A stretch of 64,000 bases of DNA from Sphingomonas sp. SUN019 (GTDB lineage Bacteria; Pseudomonadota; Alphaproteobacteria; Sphingomonadales; Sphingomonadaceae), in contig NZ_CP096971.1 of the NCBI RefSeq assembly GCF_024758705.1, positions 2,356,001 through 2,420,000 of the forward strand. Direction: 5' to 3'. The notes under the pieces were generated by a model. The model was not told the origin of the DNA. It searched no databases and worked only from the letters and a program-made list of their open reading frames with translations. The position numbers and the translations under genes were made by a program. This document shows, piece after piece, positions 8,793 through 17,188 of the stretch. Within the stretch, counting starts at the first letter, position 1. Each line of letters begins with the position of its first letter.

Positions 8793-9311
8793 TTACTTTT
8801 CCGCAAACGCCCGTTCGCCGGTCGGCGCGCGCACCCCGGCGCGCCCACGGCGCTTCAGTTCCGCCTTCAACGACTCCGGCTCCGGCGCGACGAGGAAGCC
8901 GAAGCTGACCGTGCCATGCTTCGTTTCCACCACGTGGTGCAGTCGATGCGCCTGGATGATCCGCTTCATGTACGATGATTTCGGCAGATACCGCGTGGGC
9001 AGCCGCTTATGCACGATCACGTCGTGGAACCCGAAATAGATCGCGCCATAAGCGGCGATGCCCGCTCCGATCCACGCGCACCCCGGCCACCAGCCGAGCT
9101 GAACACCGCCCAGGATCAGCACGATCGACGGGATTGCGAAGATCACCGCATACAGATCGTTCAGCTCCCAGTTCCCGGCCCGCGCCCGGTGGTGGCTTTC
9201 GTGCAGAAACCACCCCGGTCCATGCATCACCCAGCGGTGCATGACGTACGCGAACCCCTCCATCAGCACGACGGTGGAAACGAACAGGAGGATGCCGGCG
9301 GGCCAACTCAT
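8793..9311 (-). CDS. crtZ: Beta-carotene hydroxylase (CrtZ type)
   Basis: This is a 172-aa integral-membrane di-iron hydroxylase of the fatty-acid-hydroxylase superfamily, which adds 3-hydroxyl groups to beta-ionone rings to give zeaxanthin-type carotenoids. The histidine clusters are visible: HRWVMHG and HESHH (about residues 25-42), GFHDVIVHKR (about 94-103) and HRLHHVVETKHG (about 121-132). Hydrophobic segments occur at about 3-22, 55-70 and 75-92. I start at the ATG at 9311 (MSWPAGILLF); the frame continues upstream antisense to lysK, which I reject. The remaining crt genes are not in the window. Confidence 0.92.
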   Translation of the reverse strand: MSWPAGILLFVSTVVLMEGFAYVMHRWVMHGPGWFLHESHHRARAGNWELNDLYAVIFAIPSIVLILGGVQLGWWPGCAWIGAGIAAYGAIYFGFHDVIVHKRLPTRYLPKSSYMKRIIQAHRLHHVVETKHGTVSFGFLVAPEPESLKAELKRRGRAGVRAPTGERAFAEK

Positions 9312-9362
9312 GGGCCGATGATATAGCCATCGTAGACCGGTCACGCTACGCCGCAGCGCATC

Positions 9363-10934
9363 ATGACCGACGATATCCGCTCCACCGCCCTCGAATCCAA
9401 GGCCTGGCCCTACGAAGAGGCGCGGAAGATCCTGAAGCGCTGGCCGGACGGCAAACCCGGCGGAGAGGCGATCATCTTCGAAACCGGCTATGGTCCGTCG
9501 GGCCTGCCGCATATCGGCACATTCAACGAAGTGCTGCGCACGACGATGGTGCGCAACGCCTTCCATGCGCTGTCGGACCAGCCGACGCGGCTGATCGCGT
9601 TCAGCGACGACATGGACGGGCTGCGCAAGGTGCCCGACAACGTTCCGAACGGCGACATGCTGCGCGAACATCTCGGCAAGCCGCTCAGCCGCATCCCCGA
9701 TCCGTTCGGCACGCACGACAGCTTCGCCGCGCACAACAACGCGCGGTTGCGCGCGTTTCTCGACGATTACGGCTTCGATTACGAATTCGTCTCGTCGACC
9801 GATTACTACGCCTGCGGGCGGTTCGACGCGCAGCTGAAGGACGTCCTGCGCAAGTACGACGCGATCATGGGCGTTATGCTGCCGACGCTGCGGGGCGAGC
9901 GGCAGGCGACCTATTCTCCGGTCCTGCCGATCAGCCCGAAGACCGGAATCGTCATGCAAGTGCCGGTCGAGGTCGTCGACGCCGATGCGGGCACGATCCG
10001 CTTCGTCGATTCGGACGGCGAGACGATCGAGCAATCGATCCTCGGCGGGCAGGCTAAGCTGCAGTGGAAGCCCGATTGGGGAATGCGTTGGGCCGCACTC
10101 GGCGTCGATTACGAGATGCATGGCAAGGATCTGATCGATTCGGCGCAACTCGGCGGGCGGATCGCGCAGATCCTGGGCGGGCGGAAGCCGGAGGGGCTGA
10201 TCTACGAGCTGTTCCTGGATGAACGCGGCGAGAAGATTTCGAAGTCGAAGGGCAATGGCCTCAGCCTGGAGGACTGGCTGACCTATGGCCCGCCCGAATC
10301 GGTCGCCTTCTACGCCTATCGCGAGCCGAAGAAGGCGAAGTCGCTGCACATGGGCGTGATTCCGCGCGCAGTGGACGAATATTGGCAGTTCCGGGACAAT
10401 TATGCGGGGCAGGCGGTGAAGGAACGGCTCGGCAACCCGGTCCACCACATCCACGACGGCAAGGTGCCGCAGGACGCGCGGCCGGTGACGTTCGGGCTGC
10501 TGCTCAACCTGGTCGGGGTGATGGGGGAGGCATCGAAGGAGCAGGTCTGGGGTTATCTCGCGAATTACGTGCCCGATGCGTCGGCGGCGCACTATCCGGA
10601 ACTCGACCGGCTGATCGGCTATGCGCTGGCCTATCACCGCGACTTCATCGCCCCGACGCTCAAGCGCCGCGCGCCCGAGGGGGTCGAAGTCGCGGCGCTC
10701 GAACGGCTGGACGCCGATCTCGTGGCGTTGCCTGCGGAGGCGAGCGCGGAGGATATCCAGAACATCGTCTACGAGATCGGCAAGAGTGGTGGGTTCGCGG
10801 AGCTGCGCGACTGGTTCAGGGCGCTGTACGAGACGCTGCTGGGGTCGAGCCAGGGACCGCGGATGGGCAGTTTCATCCGGCTTTACGGTATCGACAACAC
10901 GCGAAAGCTGATCGCCGAGGCGCTGGCGCAATAG
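9363..10934 (+). CDS. lysK: Lysyl-tRNA synthetase, class I
   Basis: The 523-aa class I LysRS charges tRNA-Lys. This archaeal-type enzyme replaces the usual class II LysRS in many alphaproteobacteria. GYGPSGLPHIGTFNE around residues 41-55 contains the HIGH-like motif, and KISKSKGNGLS near 295 is the KMSKS loop. FSDDMDGLRKVP and DYEMHGKDLIDSA are family-typical. The C-terminal third is helical, as in other class I LysRS. It starts at ATG 9363, divergent from crtZ with only 51 bp between them. Confidence 0.95.
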   Translation: MTDDIRSTALESKAWPYEEARKILKRWPDGKPGGEAIIFETGYGPSGLPHIGTFNEVLRTTMVRNAFHALSDQPTRLIAFSDDMDGLRKVPDNVPNGDMLREHLGKPLSRIPDPFGTHDSFAAHNNARLRAFLDDYGFDYEFVSSTDYYACGRFDAQLKDVLRKYDAIMGVMLPTLRGERQATYSPVLPISPKTGIVMQVPVEVVDADAGTIRFVDSDGETIEQSILGGQAKLQWKPDWGMRWAALGVDYEMHGKDLIDSAQLGGRIAQILGGRKPEGLIYELFLDERGEKISKSKGNGLSLEDWLTYGPPESVAFYAYREPKKAKSLHMGVIPRAVDEYWQFRDNYAGQAVKERLGNPVHHIHDGKVPQDARPVTFGLLLNLVGVMGEASKEQVWGYLANYVPDASAAHYPELDRLIGYALAYHRDFIAPTLKRRAPEGVEVAALERLDADLVALPAEASAEDIQNIVYEIGKSGGFAELRDWFRALYETLLGSSQGPRMGSFIRLYGIDNTRKLIAEALAQ

Positions 10935-11012
10935 GGAAGTTCAATCGCGGGCATGGACTCGCGCAACGGGAACATATAAAGAACGAATGTCCACTCGAAT
11001 CGGGCATCGCTC

Positions 11013-11570
11013 ATGTTTCATCAGCCTCCCGTCCTGCATCGCTTCTTCTTCGCGATACGGCCACCGATCGTGCTTGCGCGTCAAATCGCGGAGGCGGCGG
11101 GGTGGTTCGACGGCGCGCGTGGGCGGCAAACTCCCGAACGATTGCACATTACGCTCGTCATCCTCGATGATTTCGCCTCGTGGCCACCCACAATCGTCGC
11201 GGCGCTGCGTGAGGTGGGACGGCTGATCGCAGCGGCGCCGTTTGTTATCACGCTCGATACCGCGGCGGGCAGCAGTCACTCGATCGCCTTGCGTCCGAGG
11301 CGGTGCAATGCGGCGCTCGACAATCTGCGCCGCCAAATAGCAGTCCACGTCGGTGCCGCAGGGGTCGCAGAACGGATCGGTTATCGGTTCAGCCCGCACC
11401 TCACGCTCGGTTATCGCGAGGGGCGGCCTTTTAGCCAGCCGATTGCACCGATTTCGTGGACGGTCGATACGCTGGAGTTGATCCACAGCCAAGTCGGCCG
11501 GACGCGGCACAACGTCGTTGATCGTTGGATGCTCACCGGAAGCGGCGATGCGCAGCTAACTTTGTTCTGA
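11013..11570 (+). CDS. thpR: 2'-5' RNA ligase / RNA 2',3'-cyclic phosphodiesterase family
   Basis: The 185-aa protein belongs to the 2H phosphoesterase superfamily. Both HxT/S motifs are present: ERLHITLVIL (about residues 42-51) and FSPHLTLGYRE (about 127-137). These place two catalytic histidines across a pseudo-twofold axis. FFAIRPP at the N-terminus is the usual first strand. Family members hydrolyse 2',3'-cyclic phosphate RNA ends; the physiological substrate here is unknown. It is transcribed alone between lysK and nhaA, with 78 bp upstream. Confidence 0.85.
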   Translation: MFHQPPVLHRFFFAIRPPIVLARQIAEAAGWFDGARGRQTPERLHITLVILDDFASWPPTIVAALREVGRLIAAAPFVITLDTAAGSSHSIALRPRRCNAALDNLRRQIAVHVGAAGVAERIGYRFSPHLTLGYREGRPFSQPIAPISWTVDTLELIHSQVGRTRHNVVDRWMLTGSGDAQLTLF

Positions 11571-11616
11571 TCGGGTTCTGATTGGCGTAACCTCGCCCGG
11601 TCGATAAGGCACGCTG

Positions 11617-12821
11617 ATGCTGTCGCCGACCATTGGACGTAAGCCGTTGTCGGCGTTGCGCGCTTTCCTCGCCGGGGAGGCGGTGGGCGGGATCGTCCTG
11701 ATCGTCGCGGCGGTGCTGGCGCTGGTCATCGCCAACCTGCCGACGACCGCCGAATGGTATCAGCACACGCTCCACGCGGAAACCGGACCGGTCCTGGCGC
11801 GCGCGCTGGGGCCGATGACGGTGCATCTGTGGATCAACGATGCGCTGATGGCGCTGTTCTTCCTGCTCGTCGGCCTGGAGATCAAGCGCGAGTTCGTCGA
11901 CGGGCGGCTGGCAAGCTGGGACCGGCGGCGGTTGCCGTTCATCGCCGCGGTCGCGGGCATGGTCGTTCCGGCGCTCGTCTATCTGGCGATCGCTGGCGAA
12001 GACCCGGCGATCCAGCGCGGATGGGCGATCCCCGCGGCGACCGACATCGCCTTTGCGATCGGCGTGCTGGCATTGCTCGGCAGCCGCGTGCCGCCTGCGC
12101 TGAAGCTGCTGCTGACGACGGTCGCGATCGTCGACGACATGGGCGCGGTGGCGATCATCGCGCTGGCCTATACCGATCACATGAACGTGATCGGGCTGGC
12201 GGGGGCGGCGCTGGCGGCGACCGTGCTGTACGTGATGAACCGGCGCGACGTGATGGCGCTGTGGCCGTATCTGCTGGTGGGGGCAGCGTTGTGGCTGTTC
12301 GTGCTGCAATCGGGCGTCCATGCGACGATCGCGGGCGTGGTCGTCGCGGCGATGATCCCGGTGAAGCCGACGCCGGGCGCCCCCGATGCGATGGATTCGC
12401 CGTTGCACCGGCTGGAACACGCGCTGCACCCGTGGGTCGCCTATGCGATCGTGCCGCTGTTCGCGTTCGCTAATGCGGGCGTTCCGCTTGGCGGCGTCGA
12501 TTGGGCGGTGCTGGGTGAGCCGTTGGTGCTGGCGATCGTCGCCGGACTGTTCGTCGGCAAGCAGATCGGCATCTTCGGCGGCATCTGGGGCGCGGTGCGG
12601 CTGGGCATCGCGCGCAAGCCGCATAACGTCACCTGGCTGCAGCTGTACGGCATGGCGTTGGTCGCGGGGATCGGGTTCACGATGAGCCTGTTCATCGGCG
12701 GCCTGGCCTTTCCGGGCGATGCGGCGCTGGTGGAGCAGGTCAAGATCGGGGTGCTTGTCGGTTCGCTGGTGTCGGCGATCGGCGGATTCGTGATCCTGTC
12801 ACTCGCGCCGCGGAAACGCGG

Positions 12822-12825
<4 letters not shown>
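11617..12825 (+). CDS. nhaA: Na+/H+ antiporter NhaA
   Basis: This 402-aa polytopic inner-membrane antiporter exchanges cytosolic Na+ for periplasmic H+ and supports pH and salt homeostasis. About twelve hydrophobic segments are visible. The core signatures are AIPAATDIAFAIGVLALLG (about residues 131-150; here preceded by RGW) and LLTTVAIVDDMGAVAII (about 167-183), which contains the paired aspartates needed for ion binding. FANAGV and GIGFTMSLFIGGLAF are also standard. The stop codon overlaps the next start (ATGA), so it is coupled to the HDAC-like gene. Confidence 0.95.
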
Positions 12826-13838
<1,013 letters not shown>

Positions 13839-14048
13839 GCTAAGGTTAGGCCAAGACGGCATTTTCGAGCGTTTCGAAAGTCACGGTAAAGTCGCACCGA
13901 CGCAAACGTATCGAGCGCGGTGGCGTCTTTTCGTGAAGCGGCGATGCGAAACAGCCAGCGAGCATTACCAGATCGGCATCGTGTAGGAAAACGCGCTGAC
14001 CGCTTAAGCCCGCTTGCGGACGTTTCCTGCTGGCGGGTACAAGTCGCT

Positions 14049-14381
14049 ATGGGAGTTCAGGGAAGCTGTCACTGCGGCAACGTGCAGATCGAACTGCCAA
14101 GCCCCCCGGCGTGGGTGGCCGACTGCAACTGCTCGCTGTGTCGCAAACTTGCGTGGCGTGTAGCTTATTATCAGCCGGATCAGGTCAGCATTTCAGGCGA
14201 GACGACGGCCTATGTCTGGGGCGATCGAATGATCGGCATCCACCACTGCCCAATCTGCGGTTGTGGCACACATTGGGATACGCTTGGCGAGGACTTCGGC
14301 AAGATGGGCATCAATGCACGCTTGCTCGACGGCTTCGATGAGACAGCCGTCGAGGTCAGGAAGGTCGATAATTCAGGCTGA
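14049..14381 (+). CDS. GFA (glutathione-dependent formaldehyde-activating) family zinc protein
   Basis: The 110-aa protein has the Gfa/CENP-V zinc-binding pattern: GSCHCGNVQIE (about residues 5-15), CNCSLCRK (about 27-34) and HHCPICGCGTHW (about 65-76), giving a full set of cysteines. The chemistry is unproven for most members despite the family name, so a formaldehyde role is not claimed. I start at the ATG at 14049, immediately before the first Cys motif. The frame is open upstream but that part has no family similarity and lies in a 210-bp non-coding stretch after the HDAC gene. Confidence 0.82.
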   Translation: MGVQGSCHCGNVQIELPSPPAWVADCNCSLCRKLAWRVAYYQPDQVSISGETTAYVWGDRMIGIHHCPICGCGTHWDTLGEDFGKMGINARLLDGFDETAVEVRKVDNSG

Positions 14382-14432
14382 ATGGGCTGGGCGCTCATGT
14401 CGGCGTTCCACCAATACAAGACGCCCCTCCCC

Positions 14433-15656
14433 TCAATCCGGCTCGATCGTATCGACGGGCGGCTGGCCCGCGCTCGCCTTAGCGACCGCCTCGACCCGCT
14501 CCATCACGCGCAGCACGTTACCCTGCGACAGGCCCGCGAGATCGGCGTCGCTCCAGCCGCGGCGGGCGAGTTCGGCGAATAGCAGGGGGTAGCCGTCGAC
14601 GCCCTTCATGCCGGTGGGGCCGGTGCCGTTGATCCCGTCATAGTCGCCGCCGATGCCGACCGCGCCGCGACCTGCGATCTTGGCGATATGCTCGATGTGA
14701 TCGGCGACGGTCGACGCGGTGACCGCGGGTTCGGGGTGGGCGGCGTCCCAAACCACCAATGGCGCGGGGGCGTTCGGGCCGTAGGCGTCGGTGGAGATGC
14801 CGAGCGATTTCGCGTGATCGGTGCGCGCCTTGTCCCAGTCGCGCCACGCCTGCGACAGGAAGGCGGGGTAGAAATTGACCATCACGACGCCGCCGTTCGC
14901 GCCGATCTTCGCCAGCAGATCGTCGGGCACGTTGCGCGGCGCGTCGGTCAATGCCCGGGCGGAGGAGTGCGAGGCGATCACCGGGGCCTTCGTTGCGCTC
15001 AGCACCGCGGCCATCGTCGCGTCGGAGACGTGGCTGACGTCGACGATCATGCCAATACGGTTCATCTCGGCCACCACCTGCCGCCCGAAGGCGCTGAGGC
15101 CGTTCGCGCGCGGCGCGTCGGTGGCGCTGTCGGCCCAGTCGAGGCTCTTGCCGTGGGTCAGCGTCATATAGCCGACGCCGAGCGCACGATACTGGCGCAG
15201 CACCGACAGGCGTCCGTCGATCTGATGCCCGCCCTCGACCCCGATCAGCGAGGCGATCCGCCCGGCCTTCTGGATGCGGCGCACGTCGGCGGCGGTGTCG
15301 GCCATTTCCAGCGCGCGGGGGTTGGCGGCGACGAACCGGCGGACGATGTCGATCTCCTCCAGCGTCATTTCCACCGCGCGCGCGCCGGTTACGTCGGCGG
15401 GGATATAGACCGACCAGAATTGCCCGCCAACATGGCCGCGGCGCAGGCGCGGGATGTCGGTTTGCAGCGAGAGCGGCGGCGCGGCGGTATCCTTCGACAG
15501 GTCGACGCCCTCCACCTTCGCATCGCGCCGCGTGCGGATTTCCCAGGCGAGATCGTTGTGCCCGTCGATCACCGGCGCGCGGGTCAGCAGGCGATCGATG
15601 CGCGGGGGGACGGTCGCGGGGGCGGCTTGGGCGGCGAGGAGGAGGGCAAGGATCAT
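14433..15656 (-). CDS. Membrane dipeptidase (peptidase family M19)
   Basis: The 407-aa protein resembles renal dipeptidase, a binuclear zinc metallopeptidase that cleaves dipeptides and some beta-lactams. DGHNDLAW near residue 30 gives the HxD zinc pair. EGGHQ (about 119-123), DVSHVSD (about 197-203) and SHSSARAL (about 217-224) give other ligands, and GIGGDYDG (about 327-334) the terminal acidic motif. The N-terminus MILALLLAAQAAPATVPP looks like a short signal sequence, so it is probably exported. The ATG at 15656 was chosen because it starts this signal. The frame continues upstream without similarity. Confidence 0.9.
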   Translation of the reverse strand: MILALLLAAQAAPATVPPRIDRLLTRAPVIDGHNDLAWEIRTRRDAKVEGVDLSKDTAAPPLSLQTDIPRLRRGHVGGQFWSVYIPADVTGARAVEMTLEEIDIVRRFVAANPRALEMADTAADVRRIQKAGRIASLIGVEGGHQIDGRLSVLRQYRALGVGYMTLTHGKSLDWADSATDAPRANGLSAFGRQVVAEMNRIGMIVDVSHVSDATMAAVLSATKAPVIASHSSARALTDAPRNVPDDLLAKIGANGGVVMVNFYPAFLSQAWRDWDKARTDHAKSLGISTDAYGPNAPAPLVVWDAAHPEPAVTASTVADHIEHIAKIAGRGAVGIGGDYDGINGTGPTGMKGVDGYPLLFAELARRGWSDADLAGLSQGNVLRVMERVEAVAKASAGQPPVDTIEPD

Positions 15657-15825
15657 CGGCAGGCTCCGCGGAAAATTGGGCGAATGTTGAGAATGTTGAG
15701 ACGCTGGCGCATTTTCTTGCCCCGCCCCCTGGTATGCTCGGTTGCGAGAAGGGCGCGCCTTTTCATGCCCACAGCACAGCAAGTTGGCGCGGTGTAGGAA
15801 AGCGAAAAAAATCTCGGGCGCAGCG

Positions 15826-15850
15826 GGAACCACATTCCACGACGACCGTT
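15826..15850 (+). promoter_or_regulatory. EcfG-type general-stress-response promoter
   Basis: GGAAC at 15826-15830 and CGTT at 15847-15850 are separated by exactly 16 bp, matching the alphaproteobacterial sigma-EcfG consensus GGAAC-N16/17-CGTT. It points to the right, where no protein gene on this strand follows. Transcription would start near 15857. I found no second perfect match by eye in the window. Confidence 0.7.
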
Positions 15851-15856
15851 GTTATG

Positions 15857-15956
15857 TGACTTCGATCGAAAGACCGAAGTGTTAGACTGGTTCGAAGCCT
15901 TGCGCGACGGCCCGTCAAGGGAGCCCCGGCGCGAAAGCGACGGGGCTTACTTTTTG
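15857..15956 (+). ncRNA. Candidate stress-induced small RNA (about 100 nt)
   Basis: Immediately after the EcfG promoter the sequence folds into three consecutive stem-loops. Hairpin 1 (15859-15880) has an ACTTCGATC/GACCGAAGT stem with one mismatch and a GAAA loop. Hairpin 2 (15898-15920) pairs CCTT with AAGG and GACG with CGTC. Hairpin 3 (15922-15947) is an 11-bp GC-rich stem with one mismatch and a GAAA loop, followed by five T residues. No start codon with a ribosome site is evident, and both flanking genes are on the other strand. The family is not recognised. The region 15657-15825 shows no other feature. Confidence 0.6.
15922..15955 (+). terminator. Intrinsic terminator of the candidate small RNA
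   Basis: The stem AGCCCCGGCGC / GCGACGGGGCT closes on a GAAA tetraloop and is followed by TACTTTTTG. The T run lies only on the right side, so it acts on rightward transcripts. No rightward protein gene ends nearby. Confidence 0.75.
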
Positions 15957-15970
15957 TCGGGCGCGCGGGA

Positions 15971-16243
15971 TCACACCGTCGGGCGTTTGACGAACCCGTT
16001 CAGAATATCCGCCGATTCATCGTCGCTGATCGACACGTCGGCCACGCGGGATGCGGGTGATCCGATCCGCGCCTTGGCGATCGCCGCCTGCACCATCTCC
16101 GCCGAACCTTGCACGACCGATCCGTCCATGCGGTTGCGGACCCAGCCCTCCACGCCGATCGCACGCGCCTCGCCCGTGAACCAGTCGCGGTAGAACACGC
16201 CCTGGACGCGACCGGTGATGCGCAGGCGGCGGCGGACCCTCAT
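15971..16243 (-). CDS. Acylphosphatase
   Basis: The 90-aa protein has the full acylphosphatase signature. GRVQGVFYRDWFTGEA (about residues 12-27) contains the substrate-binding arginine, and GVEGWVRNRMDGSV (about 30-43) contains the catalytic asparagine. The family hydrolyses acyl-phosphates such as acetyl phosphate. The ATG at 16243 is chosen because it forms an ATGA overlap with the stop of the cyclophilin gene; an open frame with an in-frame start 9 codons upstream exists but would overlap that gene more deeply. Confidence 0.9.
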   Translation of the reverse strand: MRVRRRLRITGRVQGVFYRDWFTGEARAIGVEGWVRNRMDGSVVQGSAEMVQAAIAKARIGSPASRVADVSISDDESADILNGFVKRPTV

Positions 16244-16902
16244 CCGTCGCGCCGCCGCTCGATCAGCCACGGGCGCGGGCGGCCGGTGGGTCTGGCCTTC
16301 CCGTCGAGCCGGATCGTGCGGTTGATGCGGACGGGCCGCAGGAGGAGCGTACCGTTCATGCCGCCGCCGGTCGGCTGCGCCAGGATATGCTTCACCACCG
16401 CCTGTCCGCCGACGACGCGGCCGAACGCGGCATAGCCGTCATAGCCCGCCCGCGCGTCCATCGACGGCATCGGTCCGACGGTGATGAACCAATTGCCGTT
16501 GGCCGAGCCGGGCGGCCCACGCCGCGCCATCGATATGGTCATGTCGAGATGCTTGATCCCGGTCTTGTTGGTCGGTTCGTGCGCGATCGTGTCGAGGAAA
16601 CGGCGCGCGTCGGTGCGAATGCCGCTCTGGATGAAGCCCTGTTTCGGGGTCTGCTTGCCGCGCGCGACGCGGTAAAAACTGATTCCGTCAAAGCGGCCGT
16701 CGTCGACGTAGCGCATGAAATTGGCGGTGGTGACCGGGGCGCGGCGGGCGTTCAGCGCGAGGATGATCGGTCCCGCCACCGTCTCCATCCGCACGCGAAC
16801 GAAGCCCGGGGTCGCGCGGTCGGCGCGTTGCGCGGCGACCGGTGCGGCGAGCAGGAGTGCGGCGATTGAGACGACGAGCCGCGTCGTGAAGGACAATATC
16901 AT
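16240..16902 (-). CDS. Periplasmic cyclophilin-type peptidyl-prolyl isomerase
   Basis: This 220-aa protein has a signal peptide (TRLVVSIAALLLAAPVAAQ, cleavage about residue 25), so it is probably a periplasmic folding catalyst. The cyclophilin core runs from about residue 35 to 190: VRMETVAGPIILALN, RFDGISFYRVARG, FIQSGI, ISMARRGPPGSANGNWFITV and AAFGRVVGG. These are the conserved FHRV, QGG, MAR/SA and FG regions in variant form (FYRV, FIQSG). The C-terminal 30 residues are basic and lack similarity. It is coupled to acylphosphatase by ATGA. Confidence 0.88.
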   Translation of the reverse strand: MILSFTTRLVVSIAALLLAAPVAAQRADRATPGFVRVRMETVAGPIILALNARRAPVTTANFMRYVDDGRFDGISFYRVARGKQTPKQGFIQSGIRTDARRFLDTIAHEPTNKTGIKHLDMTISMARRGPPGSANGNWFITVGPMPSMDARAGYDGYAAFGRVVGGQAVVKHILAQPTGGGMNGTLLLRPVRINRTIRLDGKARPTGRPRPWLIERRRDG

Positions 16903-16974
16903 TGCCGCGATCTGCCCGTGGCGCGCGGCCGGCGCAAGCTGGAGTCAAAACGATCGGACATTAGCGCGGCAGTC

Positions 16975-17147
16975 AATCCTCCCCTGCAAGGGGAGGTGGC
17001 AGCCCGAAGGGCTGGCGGAGGGGTGTCGCCCTCACGATAGCGAGTGGCGGGTCGGATTGCCCCCGGCAATCCTCGAACGCGCGGTGCGCGTTCGACCCGC
17101 CACTCCCCTCCGGCGCTACGCGCCACCTCCCCTTGCAGGGGAGGATT
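16975..17147. repeat. Nested palindromic intergenic repeat, family B (173 bp)
   Basis: The outer arms at 16975-17000 and 17122-17147 are perfect 26-bp inverted repeats, each itself containing a CCCCTGCAAGGGG-type palindrome. Inner arms GAGTGGCGGGTCG (17042-17054) and its complement (17093-17105) are also perfect. The centre holds GAACGCGC-GGT-GCGCGTTC. It fills most of the gap between the cyclophilin and fadD genes. There is no credible ORF or transposase. It probably belongs to a dispersed non-autonomous repeat family. Confidence 0.8.
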
Positions 17148-17188
17148 AGAAGTGGGGGAAACCTTGAGCGCGTCCGACTTTAGTCCGG

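Noticed and set aside
8793..10931. A 712-codon open frame on the minus strand spanning crtZ and the antisense of lysK
   Set aside because: Only the last 172 codons match a family (CrtZ). The rest is the high-GC mirror of the lysK reading frame and has no similarity or ribosome site.
15885..15903. A tRNA-like GGTTCGAAGCC T-loop within the candidate small RNA
   Set aside because: No acceptor, D or anticodon arm can be folded around it, and the surrounding hairpins are incompatible with a cloverleaf.
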